This document shows, piece after piece, positions 50,482 to 59,008 of a stretch of 64,000 nucleotides of DNA (position 1 is the first letter of the stretch; each line of letters begins with the position of its first letter). The position numbers were made by a program, and so were the translations under genes. Source of the DNA: JBLXBZ01 sp048265185. Lineage in GTDB: Bacteria; Pseudomonadota; Alphaproteobacteria; Rhizobiales; Stappiaceae. Where the stretch lies: positions 45,619 through 109,618 of the forward strand of contig JBLXBZ010000009.1 in assembly GCA_048265185.1 (NCBI GenBank), in the 5' to 3' direction. The notes beneath the pieces are model-generated. The model was given only the letters and a program-made list of their open reading frames with translations, was not told the DNA's origin and searched no databases.

Positions 50482-52722
50482 ATGCGGTTTGATCTCAAGT
50501 GGCTGATGCAGCTGTTGACCGTCCTGATGGTCCTGATGCCAATCGGCGTCCTAGCCCAAACCTCTGAAACGCCTGCGGAAGAAACGGCGCAGTCTACGCA
50601 AACGCTGATTTCTATTCTAAAAGATCCCGATTCTCGTGAAGCCTTGATCAAAGCTTTGGAGGCGCAGACTAAAGGCGGGGAAGTTACGCCTCAGACAGAA
50701 GCAACGCCTGAAAGGCGGCTCAGTCTTGCGGTTCGAATCGGCAACGCGACACAAAAGCTGTATCGCGACACTGAAAAAATCGTTCTGCAAATATATAGAT
50801 CTTTGGTGGTGTTGCCAATCGCGCTCACGGCGAACACTGACGCGGAATGGAATTTTGTCAAATCCGGCTTCATTGACATCGCTGTTTTGTTAGCGATCAC
50901 TTTTACGGCCAATTTTATTTTTCTCCGTTATGGCGAAAAATTAGTGTCCGCATTCATCAAGCGCACGGGGCAAACGAACGTTTTGGCCCGAGGAGGAATG
51001 TTGCTTGGGTCGGCGGTTGTGGGAGCTCTTATGACCGTCGCCGCTTGGGGCGTTGGGTATATTATGGTGATCGTAACCAACGCCGGCGGCGAGAGCAGCG
51101 CTCTTGAGCTGATTGAGATGTTGTTCCTGAATGCGTTCTTGCTTGTTCAGCTTTCCAAGGTTGTGTTGCGGTTTGTAATTTGTCCGGCGTTTCCGAAATT
51201 GCGTCTTATTCCTCTGGATAATGCTCAGGCGAGTTATTGGACGAGCTGGCTATCGTTTATTGTCAGTTGGCTTGGATACGGGTTGATGTTCGTTCTTCCG
51301 GTGGCTTCACAGAAGCTGTCGTTCATGCTCACCAACTCCCTGCGTATCACTATTGTTTTATGTGCCGTCATCATCGCCATCTTCGCGATTTTTAATAACC
51401 GTAAAGCCACCCGTGATCGAATAAAGTCTTATGCGGCTGAATTTGAACGAGGGCTTATGCGTAGTGGTTTGAACATACTGGCGCGTTCTTGGCACTTTTT
51501 GGCGTTGGCTTATGTTCTCCTGCTGTTTGTTGTTTGGGTGTCACGGCCGGTTGACGCGACGGCGTTCATGGGCAGGGCTACAGGCCTCTCGATTCTTGCG
51601 TTGATGTTGGGCTCTTTGCTGACGGTGGGACTTAAGAAAACCGTCAAAAAGGGGCTCACTCTGCCATCGGGCATGAACGAGGCTTTGCCAGCGCTGCAAT
51701 CTCGGGTGAATGTGTTCATTCCGACCGTTTATATTGTGTTGCAAGGCCTGATCTTCGTGGTTGTCACCTTGACTATTCTTCAAGCCTGGGAGGTTGTTGA
51801 CTTCACAGGTTGGCTTTCGTCCGCTGAAGGTGAAACACTGGTTGGAAACGTCACCTCCGCTGGGATCGTTCTTTTAGTGGGCTTTATTATCTGGCTGGGG
51901 GCCATGTCGTGGGTCGACGCACGAGTGAACCCAGCGAACAGATCTGTGAGCTCCCGTGAAAAGACGCTGTTGGGTCTGTTCCGCAATGCGTTCACCGTTC
52001 TTCTTGCGATTATGATTTTTCTGTTATCGTTGGCGGAGCTAGGCGTGGAGATCGGGCCGTTGATCGCCGGCGCCGGGGTCTTCGGTCTGGCGATTTCATT
52101 TGGCGCTCAGACCATGGTTCGCGACATTATAACGGGCGCGTTTATTCAGGTGGAAAACGCCATGAATGAGGGTGACGTGGTGACTGTGGCCGGCGTTTCC
52201 GGAACGGTGGAGAAATTGACCATACGATCGGTGACGATTCGTGATCTCAGCGGAACGACTCATATCATTCCGTTTTCTTCTGTCTCCAGCGTCGCCAACT
52301 CCATGCGCGGCTTCGCCTATCATGTGGCGGTGATTGGCGTTGGGTATGAATCCGACATCACTCAGGTCAAGGCGGCGATGAAAGAAGCCTTTGACAGGTT
52401 GAAAGAGACAAGCTTCGGCGTGTCTATTCTGGGCGATCTGGAAATGCATGGGGTCACGGAATTCGGCGATAATGCGATTAGCGTGCGCGCTCGTATTAAA
52501 ACTCTTCCCGGGTCGCAATGGGGCGTGGGTCGGGCCTATAACGAATGCATCAAAACTGTGTTTGACGAGCAAGACATTGAAATTCCGTTCCCACAAGTGG
52601 TGTATCACCGGGCAAGAGAGAGCGCCGAAGAAGCGGAGGCCTTGCCGCCAATGGGGAAAGCTTTGTTACAAAAACAAAAACCTATAAAAAATGATATTCC
52701 GGCGTCAGAGGATGTCGATTAA
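50482..52722 (+). CDS. Large MscS-family mechanosensitive channel
   Basis: 746-residue inner-membrane protein with an N-terminal signal-like segment (cleavable near VLAQ) and a periplasmic region (about 27-125). Roughly ten membrane segments follow. The MscS core starts near 500: pore helix in GAGVFGLAISFGAQTMVRDIITG, then a beta domain with GDVVTVAGVSGTVEKLTIRSVTIRD. The C-terminal alpha/beta cap ends with a charged tail. Size and layout are like E. coli YbiO rather than short MscS. It protects against osmotic down-shock by analogy. It is followed by two tandem terminators. Confidence 0.9.
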   Translation: MRFDLKWLMQLLTVLMVLMPIGVLAQTSETPAEETAQSTQTLISILKDPDSREALIKALEAQTKGGEVTPQTEATPERRLSLAVRIGNATQKLYRDTEKIVLQIYRSLVVLPIALTANTDAEWNFVKSGFIDIAVLLAITFTANFIFLRYGEKLVSAFIKRTGQTNVLARGGMLLGSAVVGALMTVAAWGVGYIMVIVTNAGGESSALELIEMLFLNAFLLVQLSKVVLRFVICPAFPKLRLIPLDNAQASYWTSWLSFIVSWLGYGLMFVLPVASQKLSFMLTNSLRITIVLCAVIIAIFAIFNNRKATRDRIKSYAAEFERGLMRSGLNILARSWHFLALAYVLLLFVVWVSRPVDATAFMGRATGLSILALMLGSLLTVGLKKTVKKGLTLPSGMNEALPALQSRVNVFIPTVYIVLQGLIFVVVTLTILQAWEVVDFTGWLSSAEGETLVGNVTSAGIVLLVGFIIWLGAMSWVDARVNPANRSVSSREKTLLGLFRNAFTVLLAIMIFLLSLAELGVEIGPLIAGAGVFGLAISFGAQTMVRDIITGAFIQVENAMNEGDVVTVAGVSGTVEKLTIRSVTIRDLSGTTHIIPFSSVSSVANSMRGFAYHVAVIGVGYESDITQVKAAMKEAFDRLKETSFGVSILGDLEMHGVTEFGDNAISVRARIKTLPGSQWGVGRAYNECIKTVFDEQDIEIPFPQVVYHRARESAEEAEALPPMGKALLQKQKPIKNDIPASEDVD

Positions 52723-52730
52723 TGAGTGAA

Positions 52731-52773
52731 AAAACCCACAGCGTTGGAATTTTATTCCAACGCTGTGGGTTTT
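52731..52773 (+). terminator. Terminator 1 after the MscS gene, perfect 20-bp stem
   Basis: AAAA plus CCCACAGCGTTGGAAT (52731-52750) pairs without mismatch with ATTCCAACGCTGTGGG plus TTTT (52754-52773), leaving a three-base loop. It begins 9 bp after the stop codon. The stem is unusually long and perfect. Confidence 0.85.
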
Positions 52774-52798
52774 GAATTTAAGTCCAGAATTTGAAGTG

Positions 52799-52831
52799 AA
52801 ATCCGGGCGATTTGTCCGGATTTTTCTTTTT
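52799..52831 (+). terminator. Terminator 2 after the MscS gene
   Basis: AAATCCGG (52799-52806) pairs with CCGGATTT (52816-52823), followed by TTCTTTTT. It forms a tandem with the hairpin 25 bp upstream. Confidence 0.8.
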
Positions 52832-53176
52832 AAGGTATTGTAATATATGTAATATATTTAATATGAAAATATTTTCAAACAAAGAGATGATATTCGGTTG
52901 ATTCTTTATGCTGGTGGATCAACTTGGGCTTTTGGTCGAAGGATTTAGGTTGAAATTGCATAATGTCACCAGAAGTGTGGAATAATAATTCGTTTTTCTG
53001 CGAAAAAGGCAATGACATGCCTGTTGATTTTTAAAGGCAAACAAGCCTTTGATTGCGTTCATGCGAACGGATTTTGAGAATGTCGAGATTCTTAAGGTCG
53101 GCGAGTTCTCAAGAACGAGCCCTAAAAAACGAGCCCTATAAAACAAGTCGTAGAGATTACTCTGGGGAGCAGTGAC
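52832..53176. other. AT-rich region upstream of dppA
   Basis: 345 bp without a supported gene. An AT-rich stretch near 52836-52875 has short direct repeats (GTAATATAT twice, then TTAATAT) and probably holds the dpp promoter. A long minus-strand reading frame crosses it from inside dppA but looks non-coding. GGGGAG precedes the dppA start. Confidence 0.5.
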
Positions 53177-54781
53177 ATGACATGTAACCGCATTATGAAG
53201 ACAGCTTTGCTGGGCGCCAGCCTCGCCGTTATGATGGCGTCGGCAGCCTCGGCTAAAACTTTGGTTTATTGTTCGGAAGGATCTCCTGAAGGGTTTGATC
53301 CAGCGCTTTATACGGCTGGAACGACTTTTGACGCTTCCTCCAAGCCTATTTACAATCGCCTTGTGGAATTTAAATCCGGCACGACGGAAGTCATTCCCGG
53401 TCTTGCGGAGAGCTGGACAATTTCCGACGACGGCCTTGAATTCACCTTCAAGCTGCGTGAAGGAACGAAATTCCACACAACAGACTTCTTTACGCCGACG
53501 CGCGATTTCAACGCTGATGATGTGATTTTCTCCTTTGAACGTCAGTTGAAGAAGGATAATCCATGGCACGAGTACACCGCCGGCGCGTCGTGGGAGTATT
53601 TCAACGGCATGTCGATGCCGGATTTGATCAAGGAAATCGTTCGTGTTGACGATATGACGGTCAAATTTGTGCTCAACCGCCCCGAAGCGCCGATGCTGGC
53701 GAATCTGGCCATGGATTTCGCTTCGATTTTCTCGAAGGAATATGCGGATCAACTGGAAGCCGCCGGTCAGAAAGAACTGCTCAATCAACAGCCAATAGGA
53801 ACCGGACCGTTCCAGTTCCTCGCCTATCAAAAAGACGCGGTCATTCGCTACAAGGCGTTTGAGGACTATTGGGGCGGGAAACAGCCGATCGACGATCTCA
53901 TCTTCGCAATCACGACCGACGCGGCCGTGCGCTTGCAGAAGCTCAAGGCTGGCGAATGTCATGTCATGCCTTATCCAGCGCCAGCGGATATCGCTAGCAT
54001 CGCCAGCGACGACAACCTTAACCTGATGCAGCAGGAAGGGTTGAACGTTGGCTATCTGGCCTATAACACGCAGGTCCCGCCTTTTGATAAGCCTGAAGTG
54101 CGTAAGGCGCTGAATATGGCGATCAACAAGGAGGCTATTCTGGACGCTGTGTTCCAGGGAGCCGGGCAGGCGGCGAAAAATCCGATTCCGCCCACCATGT
54201 GGTCTTACAACAATGCGGTGGAAGACGATAAGTTCGACCCGGAAGCCGCCAAGAAAATGCTTGAGGAAGCCGGCGTCAGCGATTTGAGCATGAAGATTTG
54301 GGCGATGCCTGTGCAGCGTCCCTATAACCCTAACGCCCGGCGGATGGCGGAGTTGATCCAGTCCGACTTCGCGAAGGTCGGCGTCGATGTGGAAATCGTC
54401 TCCTATGAGTGGGGCGAATACCTCAAGCGTTCCTCTGAAACGGACCGGGACGGCGCCGTTCTTCTGGGATGGACCGGAGATAATGGCGACCCGGACAACT
54501 TCCTCGCCGTTCTTTTGGGATGCGACGCGGTTGGCGGGTCTAACCGGGCGCAATGGTGTCACCAGCCATTTGAAGATCTGATTCAGAAGGCGAAGGTCGT
54601 CAGCGACAAGGGCGAGCGCACAAAACTTTATGAGCAGGCCCAGGTCGTGTTCAAGGAGCAGGCGCCATGGGCGACGATCGCCAACTCTCTGGTCTTTATG
54701 CCAATGTCGAAGAAGGTTAGCGGTTATGTCATGGACCCGCTTGGCAGCCACCGTTTCGACGGCGTTGACATCGCCGAATAA
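53177..54781 (+). CDS. dppA: Dipeptide ABC transporter substrate-binding protein DppA
   Basis: 534-residue periplasmic peptide-binding protein (SBP_bac_5). After a signal peptide ending near ASA, the mature start KTLVYCSEGSPEGFDPALYT is nearly the enterobacterial DppA sequence. So are IGTGPFQF, NVGYLAYN, AMPVQRPYNPNARRMAE and GWTGDNGDPDNF. It delivers dipeptides to DppBCDF. ATG 53177 has GGGGAG 8 bp upstream; ATG 53210 could also serve. It is the first gene of dppABCDF. Confidence 0.95.
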   Translation: MTCNRIMKTALLGASLAVMMASAASAKTLVYCSEGSPEGFDPALYTAGTTFDASSKPIYNRLVEFKSGTTEVIPGLAESWTISDDGLEFTFKLREGTKFHTTDFFTPTRDFNADDVIFSFERQLKKDNPWHEYTAGASWEYFNGMSMPDLIKEIVRVDDMTVKFVLNRPEAPMLANLAMDFASIFSKEYADQLEAAGQKELLNQQPIGTGPFQFLAYQKDAVIRYKAFEDYWGGKQPIDDLIFAITTDAAVRLQKLKAGECHVMPYPAPADIASIASDDNLNLMQQEGLNVGYLAYNTQVPPFDKPEVRKALNMAINKEAILDAVFQGAGQAAKNPIPPTMWSYNNAVEDDKFDPEAAKKMLEEAGVSDLSMKIWAMPVQRPYNPNARRMAELIQSDFAKVGVDVEIVSYEWGEYLKRSSETDRDGAVLLGWTGDNGDPDNFLAVLLGCDAVGGSNRAQWCHQPFEDLIQKAKVVSDKGERTKLYEQAQVVFKEQAPWATIANSLVFMPMSKKVSGYVMDPLGSHRFDGVDIAE

Positions 54782-54928
54782 GGCCTCTCGCCATGTTGTC
54801 GGCGCGTCCGCGCGCCGACAATCATCGTGATTTGCTCATCGGCCAAGAATGCATCTGGGAAGCGTTTTCTTTTCAATCATATGTATTGAAATGCGCTCTT
54901 GGTCGATGTTCTCCAACTGGAAGACGCA

Positions 54929-55936
54929 ATGCTTCGGTTTTTATTTGCCAGGGTTGGACTTCTGATCCCCACATTCATCGGGGTGACGATTGTCGCCTTT
55001 GGATTTATCCGCTTGTTGCCGGGAGATCCGGTGTTATTGATGGCGGGCGAGCGTGGATTGACGCCGGAGCGCTATCAGCAATTGATGGATCAATTCGGTT
55101 TCTCCAAACCGCTTTGGGAACAATATCTCACCTATTTAACAGGCGTTCTCCATGGCGACCTAGGGGTCTCCTTCGCAACGAAAAAACCTGTTTTTTCCGA
55201 GTTTATGGCTCTGTTTCCAGCGACGGTTGAACTGGCCTTATGCGCGATTCTCCTTGCTGTCATAATAGGCATTCCCGCCGGCGTCTTCGCCGCCGTCAAA
55301 CGCGGAAGCTTTACCGATCAGGCGATCATGGGAACGGCGCTGGTTGGCTATTCGATGCCAATTTTTTGGTTTGGCCTGCTGTTGATCATCCTGTTTTCAG
55401 GGATTTTGCAATGGACGCCCGTGTCCGGACGTATTTCCCTGCTCTATTATTTTCCGCAAGTCACCGGTTTTATGCTGATCGACAGTCTGTTGTCGGGACA
55501 AAAGGGCGCATTCGCTTCAGCGGTGAGTCATTTAATCTTGCCGTCAATTGTGCTGGCGACAATTCCGCTGGCGGTTATCGCGCGTCAGACCCGCTCGGCC
55601 ATGCTGGAGGTCTTGGGCGAGGACTATGTGCGCACCGCCAAGGCGAAGGGGCTTTCCATGCGCCGGGTTGTGGGCCTGCACGCGCTGCGTAACGCCTTGA
55701 TTCCGGTGATCACGACAATTGGCCTGCAGGTCGGGGTGTTGCTTGCGGGAGCTATTCTCACTGAGACTATTTTTTCTTGGCCCGGCATCGGAAAATGGAT
55801 GGTCGAATCCATCACCCGGCGCGACTATTCGGTGGTGCAAGGCGGGCTTCTTCTCATCGCGGGGATCGTGATGATCGTCAATTTGATCGTCGATCTTCTC
55901 TATGGGTTGGTCAACCCGCGCATCCGGCACAACTGA
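54929..55936 (+). CDS. dppB: Dipeptide ABC transporter permease DppB
   Basis: 335-residue inner-membrane permease with an N-terminal membrane segment (about 9-30, IPTFIGVTIVAFGFIRLLPGDP). A BPD_transp_1 domain has the EAA loop VLGEDYVRTAKAKGLSMRRVVGLHALRNALIP. It pairs with DppC. ATG 54929 (MLRFLF) is chosen; the in-frame TTG at 54899 has no support. It follows dppA by 147 bp. Confidence 0.94.
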   Translation: MLRFLFARVGLLIPTFIGVTIVAFGFIRLLPGDPVLLMAGERGLTPERYQQLMDQFGFSKPLWEQYLTYLTGVLHGDLGVSFATKKPVFSEFMALFPATVELALCAILLAVIIGIPAGVFAAVKRGSFTDQAIMGTALVGYSMPIFWFGLLLIILFSGILQWTPVSGRISLLYYFPQVTGFMLIDSLLSGQKGAFASAVSHLILPSIVLATIPLAVIARQTRSAMLEVLGEDYVRTAKAKGLSMRRVVGLHALRNALIPVITTIGLQVGVLLAGAILTETIFSWPGIGKWMVESITRRDYSVVQGGLLLIAGIVMIVNLIVDLLYGLVNPRIRHN

Positions 55937-55949
55937 GGCTAATGACACT

Positions 55950-56864
55950 ATGAACAACGTTCAAAAAGCCTCCAAGATCCCCGCTGAGAGCCAGAATGCG
56001 ACCTGGGCCGTATTGGCGGAGTTTTGGTATTATTTTTCAAAAAATCGGGGTGCGGTAATCGGCCTTGCGGTTTTCACTTTATTGGTGCTGACGGCTTTTT
56101 GCGCTCCTCTGATCGCGCCGCATGACCCTGTGTTTCAGTATCGCGACAGTTTTCTTGTTCCTCCGGTCTGGCAAGAAGGAGGGAAAGAGGCGTTTCTTCT
56201 TGGTACGGACGCCGTTGGCCGCGATATGTTGTCTCGTTTGATTTACGGCGCGCGCTATTCGCTGTTTATCGGCTGCGTCGTCGTCAGCATTTCACTCTCT
56301 GGCGGCATTGTGATCGGGTTGATCGCGGGATATTTTCGCGGCTGGGTCGACGTGCTTGTTATGCGGGTGATGGATATCATCCTGGCGTTTCCATCCTTGC
56401 TGTTGGCGTTGGTGCTTGTGGCGGTGCTTGGACCGGGGCTGTTGAATGCGATGATCGCCATCGCCATCGTCTTGCAGCCGCATTTCGTTCGTTTGACGCG
56501 CGCGGCGGTCATGGCGGAGCGGGGAAGCGATTATGTGGTCGCCGCTCGCATCGCCGGAGCGGGAAATCTGCGTTTGATGTTCAAAACAATTCTGCCGAAT
56601 TGTCTGGCGCCCTTGATCGTACAGGCTACGCTATCGTTTTCCACGGCTATTTTGGACGCGGCCGCGCTTGGGTTTCTGGGAATGGGGGCGCAGCCGCCAA
56701 CTCCAGAATGGGGCACGATGTTGGCCGAAGCCCGTGAGTTCATTCTCAGGGCGTGGTGGGTCGTGACTTTTCCCGGCATTGCGATTCTCGTCACCGTTCT
56801 CGCCATTAACCTTATGGGTGACGGTTTGCGCGATGCGCTTGATCCGAAGCTGAAGAGGAGCTGA
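55950..56864 (+). CDS. dppC: Dipeptide ABC transporter permease DppC
   Basis: 304-residue permease: cytoplasmic N-terminus, first membrane segment about 33-55. A BPD_transp_1 domain has LGTDAVGRDMLSRLIYGARYSL and the EAA loop ERGSDYVVAARIAGAGNLRLMFKTILPN. ATG 55950 lies 13 bp after the dppB stop. An in-frame ATG at 55902 inside dppB is rejected on spacing. Confidence 0.94.
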   Translation: MNNVQKASKIPAESQNATWAVLAEFWYYFSKNRGAVIGLAVFTLLVLTAFCAPLIAPHDPVFQYRDSFLVPPVWQEGGKEAFLLGTDAVGRDMLSRLIYGARYSLFIGCVVVSISLSGGIVIGLIAGYFRGWVDVLVMRVMDIILAFPSLLLALVLVAVLGPGLLNAMIAIAIVLQPHFVRLTRAAVMAERGSDYVVAARIAGAGNLRLMFKTILPNCLAPLIVQATLSFSTAILDAAALGFLGMGAQPPTPEWGTMLAEAREFILRAWWVVTFPGIAILVTVLAINLMGDGLRDALDPKLKRS

Positions 56865-56868
56865 GCGC

Positions 56869-57729
56869 ATGGCCTTATTGGAAATTCGCAACCTCAAAGT
56901 GTCATTCGATACGATGACGGGGGCGTTCAACGCGCTCAAAGGCGTGGATTACTCGCTCGACATGGGCGACGTTTTGGCGATTGTCGGCGAATCCGGCTCA
57001 GGAAAGTCCGTCGCCATGTTGGCGGTCATGGGGTTGTTGCCGGATACGGCGACGATCACCGCCGACAAAATGGAATTCGAAGGCGTGGATCTTCGCAGCT
57101 TATCTCCCCAGCAACGGCGGAAAGTTGTCGGCAAGGATATCGCAATGATCTTTCAGGAGCCGATCGCCAGCCTTAATCCATGTTTCACCATTGGCTTTCA
57201 GTTGATGGAGGTTCTGCAAGAACATACGGATTTGAATCGGGTCGAGCGAAAAGCGCGGGTGTTGGAGCTGATGCGGTCGGTGGGGCTTCCGGAGCCGGAG
57301 CGCCGGTTGAATAGTTTTCCTCATCAACTCTCCGGCGGGCAATGCCAGCGGGTGATGATCGCCATGGCTATCGCTTGCGAGCCGAAGCTGCTGATAGCGG
57401 ACGAGCCGACGACGGCGCTCGACGTAACCATTCAGAAACAAATTCTCGACTTGATCTTGAGCCTTCAGACGAAAAGCGGAATGGGCCTGATCATGATTAC
57501 TCATGACATGGGCGTGGTTGCGGAGACGGCGGATCGCGTCGTCGTTCAATATCAAGGCCGGCAAATGGAGGAGGCGGATGTGCTCTCCTTGTTTGAAAAC
57601 CCACAAAATTCCTATACGCGCGCTCTGCTATCCGCTTTGCCGGAGAACGCCACGGGTGACAGATTGCCCACCGTTAGCGATTTCGCCGATGAGTTTTCGG
57701 CTAATGACGTAAGCGAGGTGCGGGCATGA
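56869..57729 (+). CDS. dppD: Dipeptide ABC transporter ATPase DppD
   Basis: 286-residue ABC ATPase with Walker A GESGSGKS (about 39-46), the signature LSGGQCQR and Walker B LLIADEPTTALDV. The switch histidine is in MITHDMG. It is shorter than usual (about 325): the C-terminal oligopeptide-transporter extension ends soon after NSYTRALLSALPE and lacks the cysteine-rich motif of many DppD proteins. Its stop overlaps the dppF start by 4 bp. Confidence 0.92.
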   Translation: MALLEIRNLKVSFDTMTGAFNALKGVDYSLDMGDVLAIVGESGSGKSVAMLAVMGLLPDTATITADKMEFEGVDLRSLSPQQRRKVVGKDIAMIFQEPIASLNPCFTIGFQLMEVLQEHTDLNRVERKARVLELMRSVGLPEPERRLNSFPHQLSGGQCQRVMIAMAIACEPKLLIADEPTTALDVTIQKQILDLILSLQTKSGMGLIMITHDMGVVAETADRVVVQYQGRQMEEADVLSLFENPQNSYTRALLSALPENATGDRLPTVSDFADEFSANDVSEVRA

Positions 57730-58583
57730 GCGCGGAGCCAGTTCTTAAAGTACGGGATCTTCAGCGCAATTACGTGACCAGCACCGGCATGTTTACGCCG
57801 CCTAAGGTTCTGGAGGCGGTGAAGAAGGTGAGCTTTGACGTGGAGGCGGGGTCAACGTTGGCGGTGGTCGGCGAGTCTGGTTGCGGCAAGTCGACGCTGG
57901 CGCGCATGCTCACCTTGATTGACGAACCAACGGCGGGATCTTTGGAAATAGACGGCCTGTCCATGGATATTGGGCGACGCAAGGTGTCAAAAGATATGCG
58001 ACGCAAGGTGCAGATCGTTTTTCAGAATCCTTACGGCTCCTTGAACCCTCGTCAGAAAATAGGAGCTGTTCTTGAAGAGCCGCTGTTGCTGAACACTAAT
58101 TTGAGCGCTGACGAACGACGCGAGCTGGCCATGGCCATGCTGGAAAAGGTTGGCTTGAAGCCGGAGCATTACGGGCGTTATCCGCATATGTTTTCCGGTG
58201 GTCAGCGCCAGCGTGTGGCTATCGCCCGGGCGATCATGTTGAAGCCAAAGCTTTTGGTTCTGGATGAGCCTGTGTCGGCGCTAGACCTTTCGGTTCAGGC
58301 GCAAATACTCAATCTTTTGGCGGACTTACAGGAAGAGTTCAATCTTACCTATGTGTTCATCAGTCATGATTTGTCCGTGGTGCGTTATATCGCAGATAAG
58401 GTCATGGTGATGTACTTCGGGGAAGTGGTTGAATATGGAACGCGGGATGAAGTGTTCTCCAACCCTCGGCATGAATATACCAAGACGTTGTTTTCCGCTA
58501 CGCCGCGCGCCGATGTTGAGAGCATTCGCCAAAGAGTGGAGGCGAAGGCGTTGGCGAGAAAGCCGAAGGTTTTCTCGCCCTGA
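57726..58583 (+). CDS. dppF: Dipeptide ABC transporter ATPase DppF
   Basis: 285-residue ABC ATPase with Walker A GESGCGKSTLARM (about 51-63), signature FSGGQRQRVAIARA and Walker B LLVLDEPVSALDLSVQ. The C-terminus HEYTKTLFSATPRADVESI is the short form of the oligopeptide extension. It forms the heterodimeric motor with DppD. Last gene of dppABCDF; no strong terminator is seen nearby. Confidence 0.92.
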   Translation: MSAEPVLKVRDLQRNYVTSTGMFTPPKVLEAVKKVSFDVEAGSTLAVVGESGCGKSTLARMLTLIDEPTAGSLEIDGLSMDIGRRKVSKDMRRKVQIVFQNPYGSLNPRQKIGAVLEEPLLLNTNLSADERRELAMAMLEKVGLKPEHYGRYPHMFSGGQRQRVAIARAIMLKPKLLVLDEPVSALDLSVQAQILNLLADLQEEFNLTYVFISHDLSVVRYIADKVMVMYFGEVVEYGTRDEVFSNPRHEYTKTLFSATPRADVESIRQRVEAKALARKPKVFSP

Positions 58584-59008
58584 AAGGGGTAGCTTAGAAA
58601 ACGTTGGGCTTTTCTCTTGAGGAAGCTCATCAGCTCGTCAGATTCTTGTGGTGGTTGTTTTATCGCTATCGCTGATGGCGTGCGTCAGTTCGCGGTGACG
58701 ATCGGGCGGCTTCGCCTGGGGTCGCCGCGTTGAAATCGCGATACCTGGAACGCCGGGAATGGCTTTGGAGCGAGGGGCGCTACGCGGGCCGCGAAGGGGG
58801 GCAGGCGGCTTACGTGATGATCTTATGGAATTTTTATCTTGTCTCAGAAAAATGAAAACATTTTGATCTGAGACGGCTTGGGCCATGTCTTTGACGCATT
58901 CGAGCAAGGTTTCGCACTTCGCTTGGGAGGCTAAAAGCGTTGCTGGCGTGAAGTAGAAATCTATGATCGCCGACGTTTGTCGGTTCGTCCGAATTTACCG
59001 GAGGTGTG
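58584..59008. other. Gap between dppF and the FAD oxidoreductase gene
   Basis: 425 bp without a supported gene; a minus-strand frame of about 89 codons looks spurious. It contains a hairpin at 58841-58874: GTCTCAGA and AAAATG pair with CATTTT and TCTGAGAC, with a two-base bulge. There is no T-run after it. Confidence 0.5.

Noticed and set aside
52919..54751. 610-codon open frame on the minus strand over dppA
   Set aside because: It is antisense to a complete, unmistakable dppA. Its translation is rich in R, H and F without any motif, it runs through intergenic DNA, and it has no ribosome site. Long antisense frames are common here because of codon composition.
58638..58907. 89-codon minus-strand ORF between dppF and the oxidoreductase
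   Set aside because: Low-complexity translation (R, P, S), no ribosome site, covers a hairpin; probably chance.
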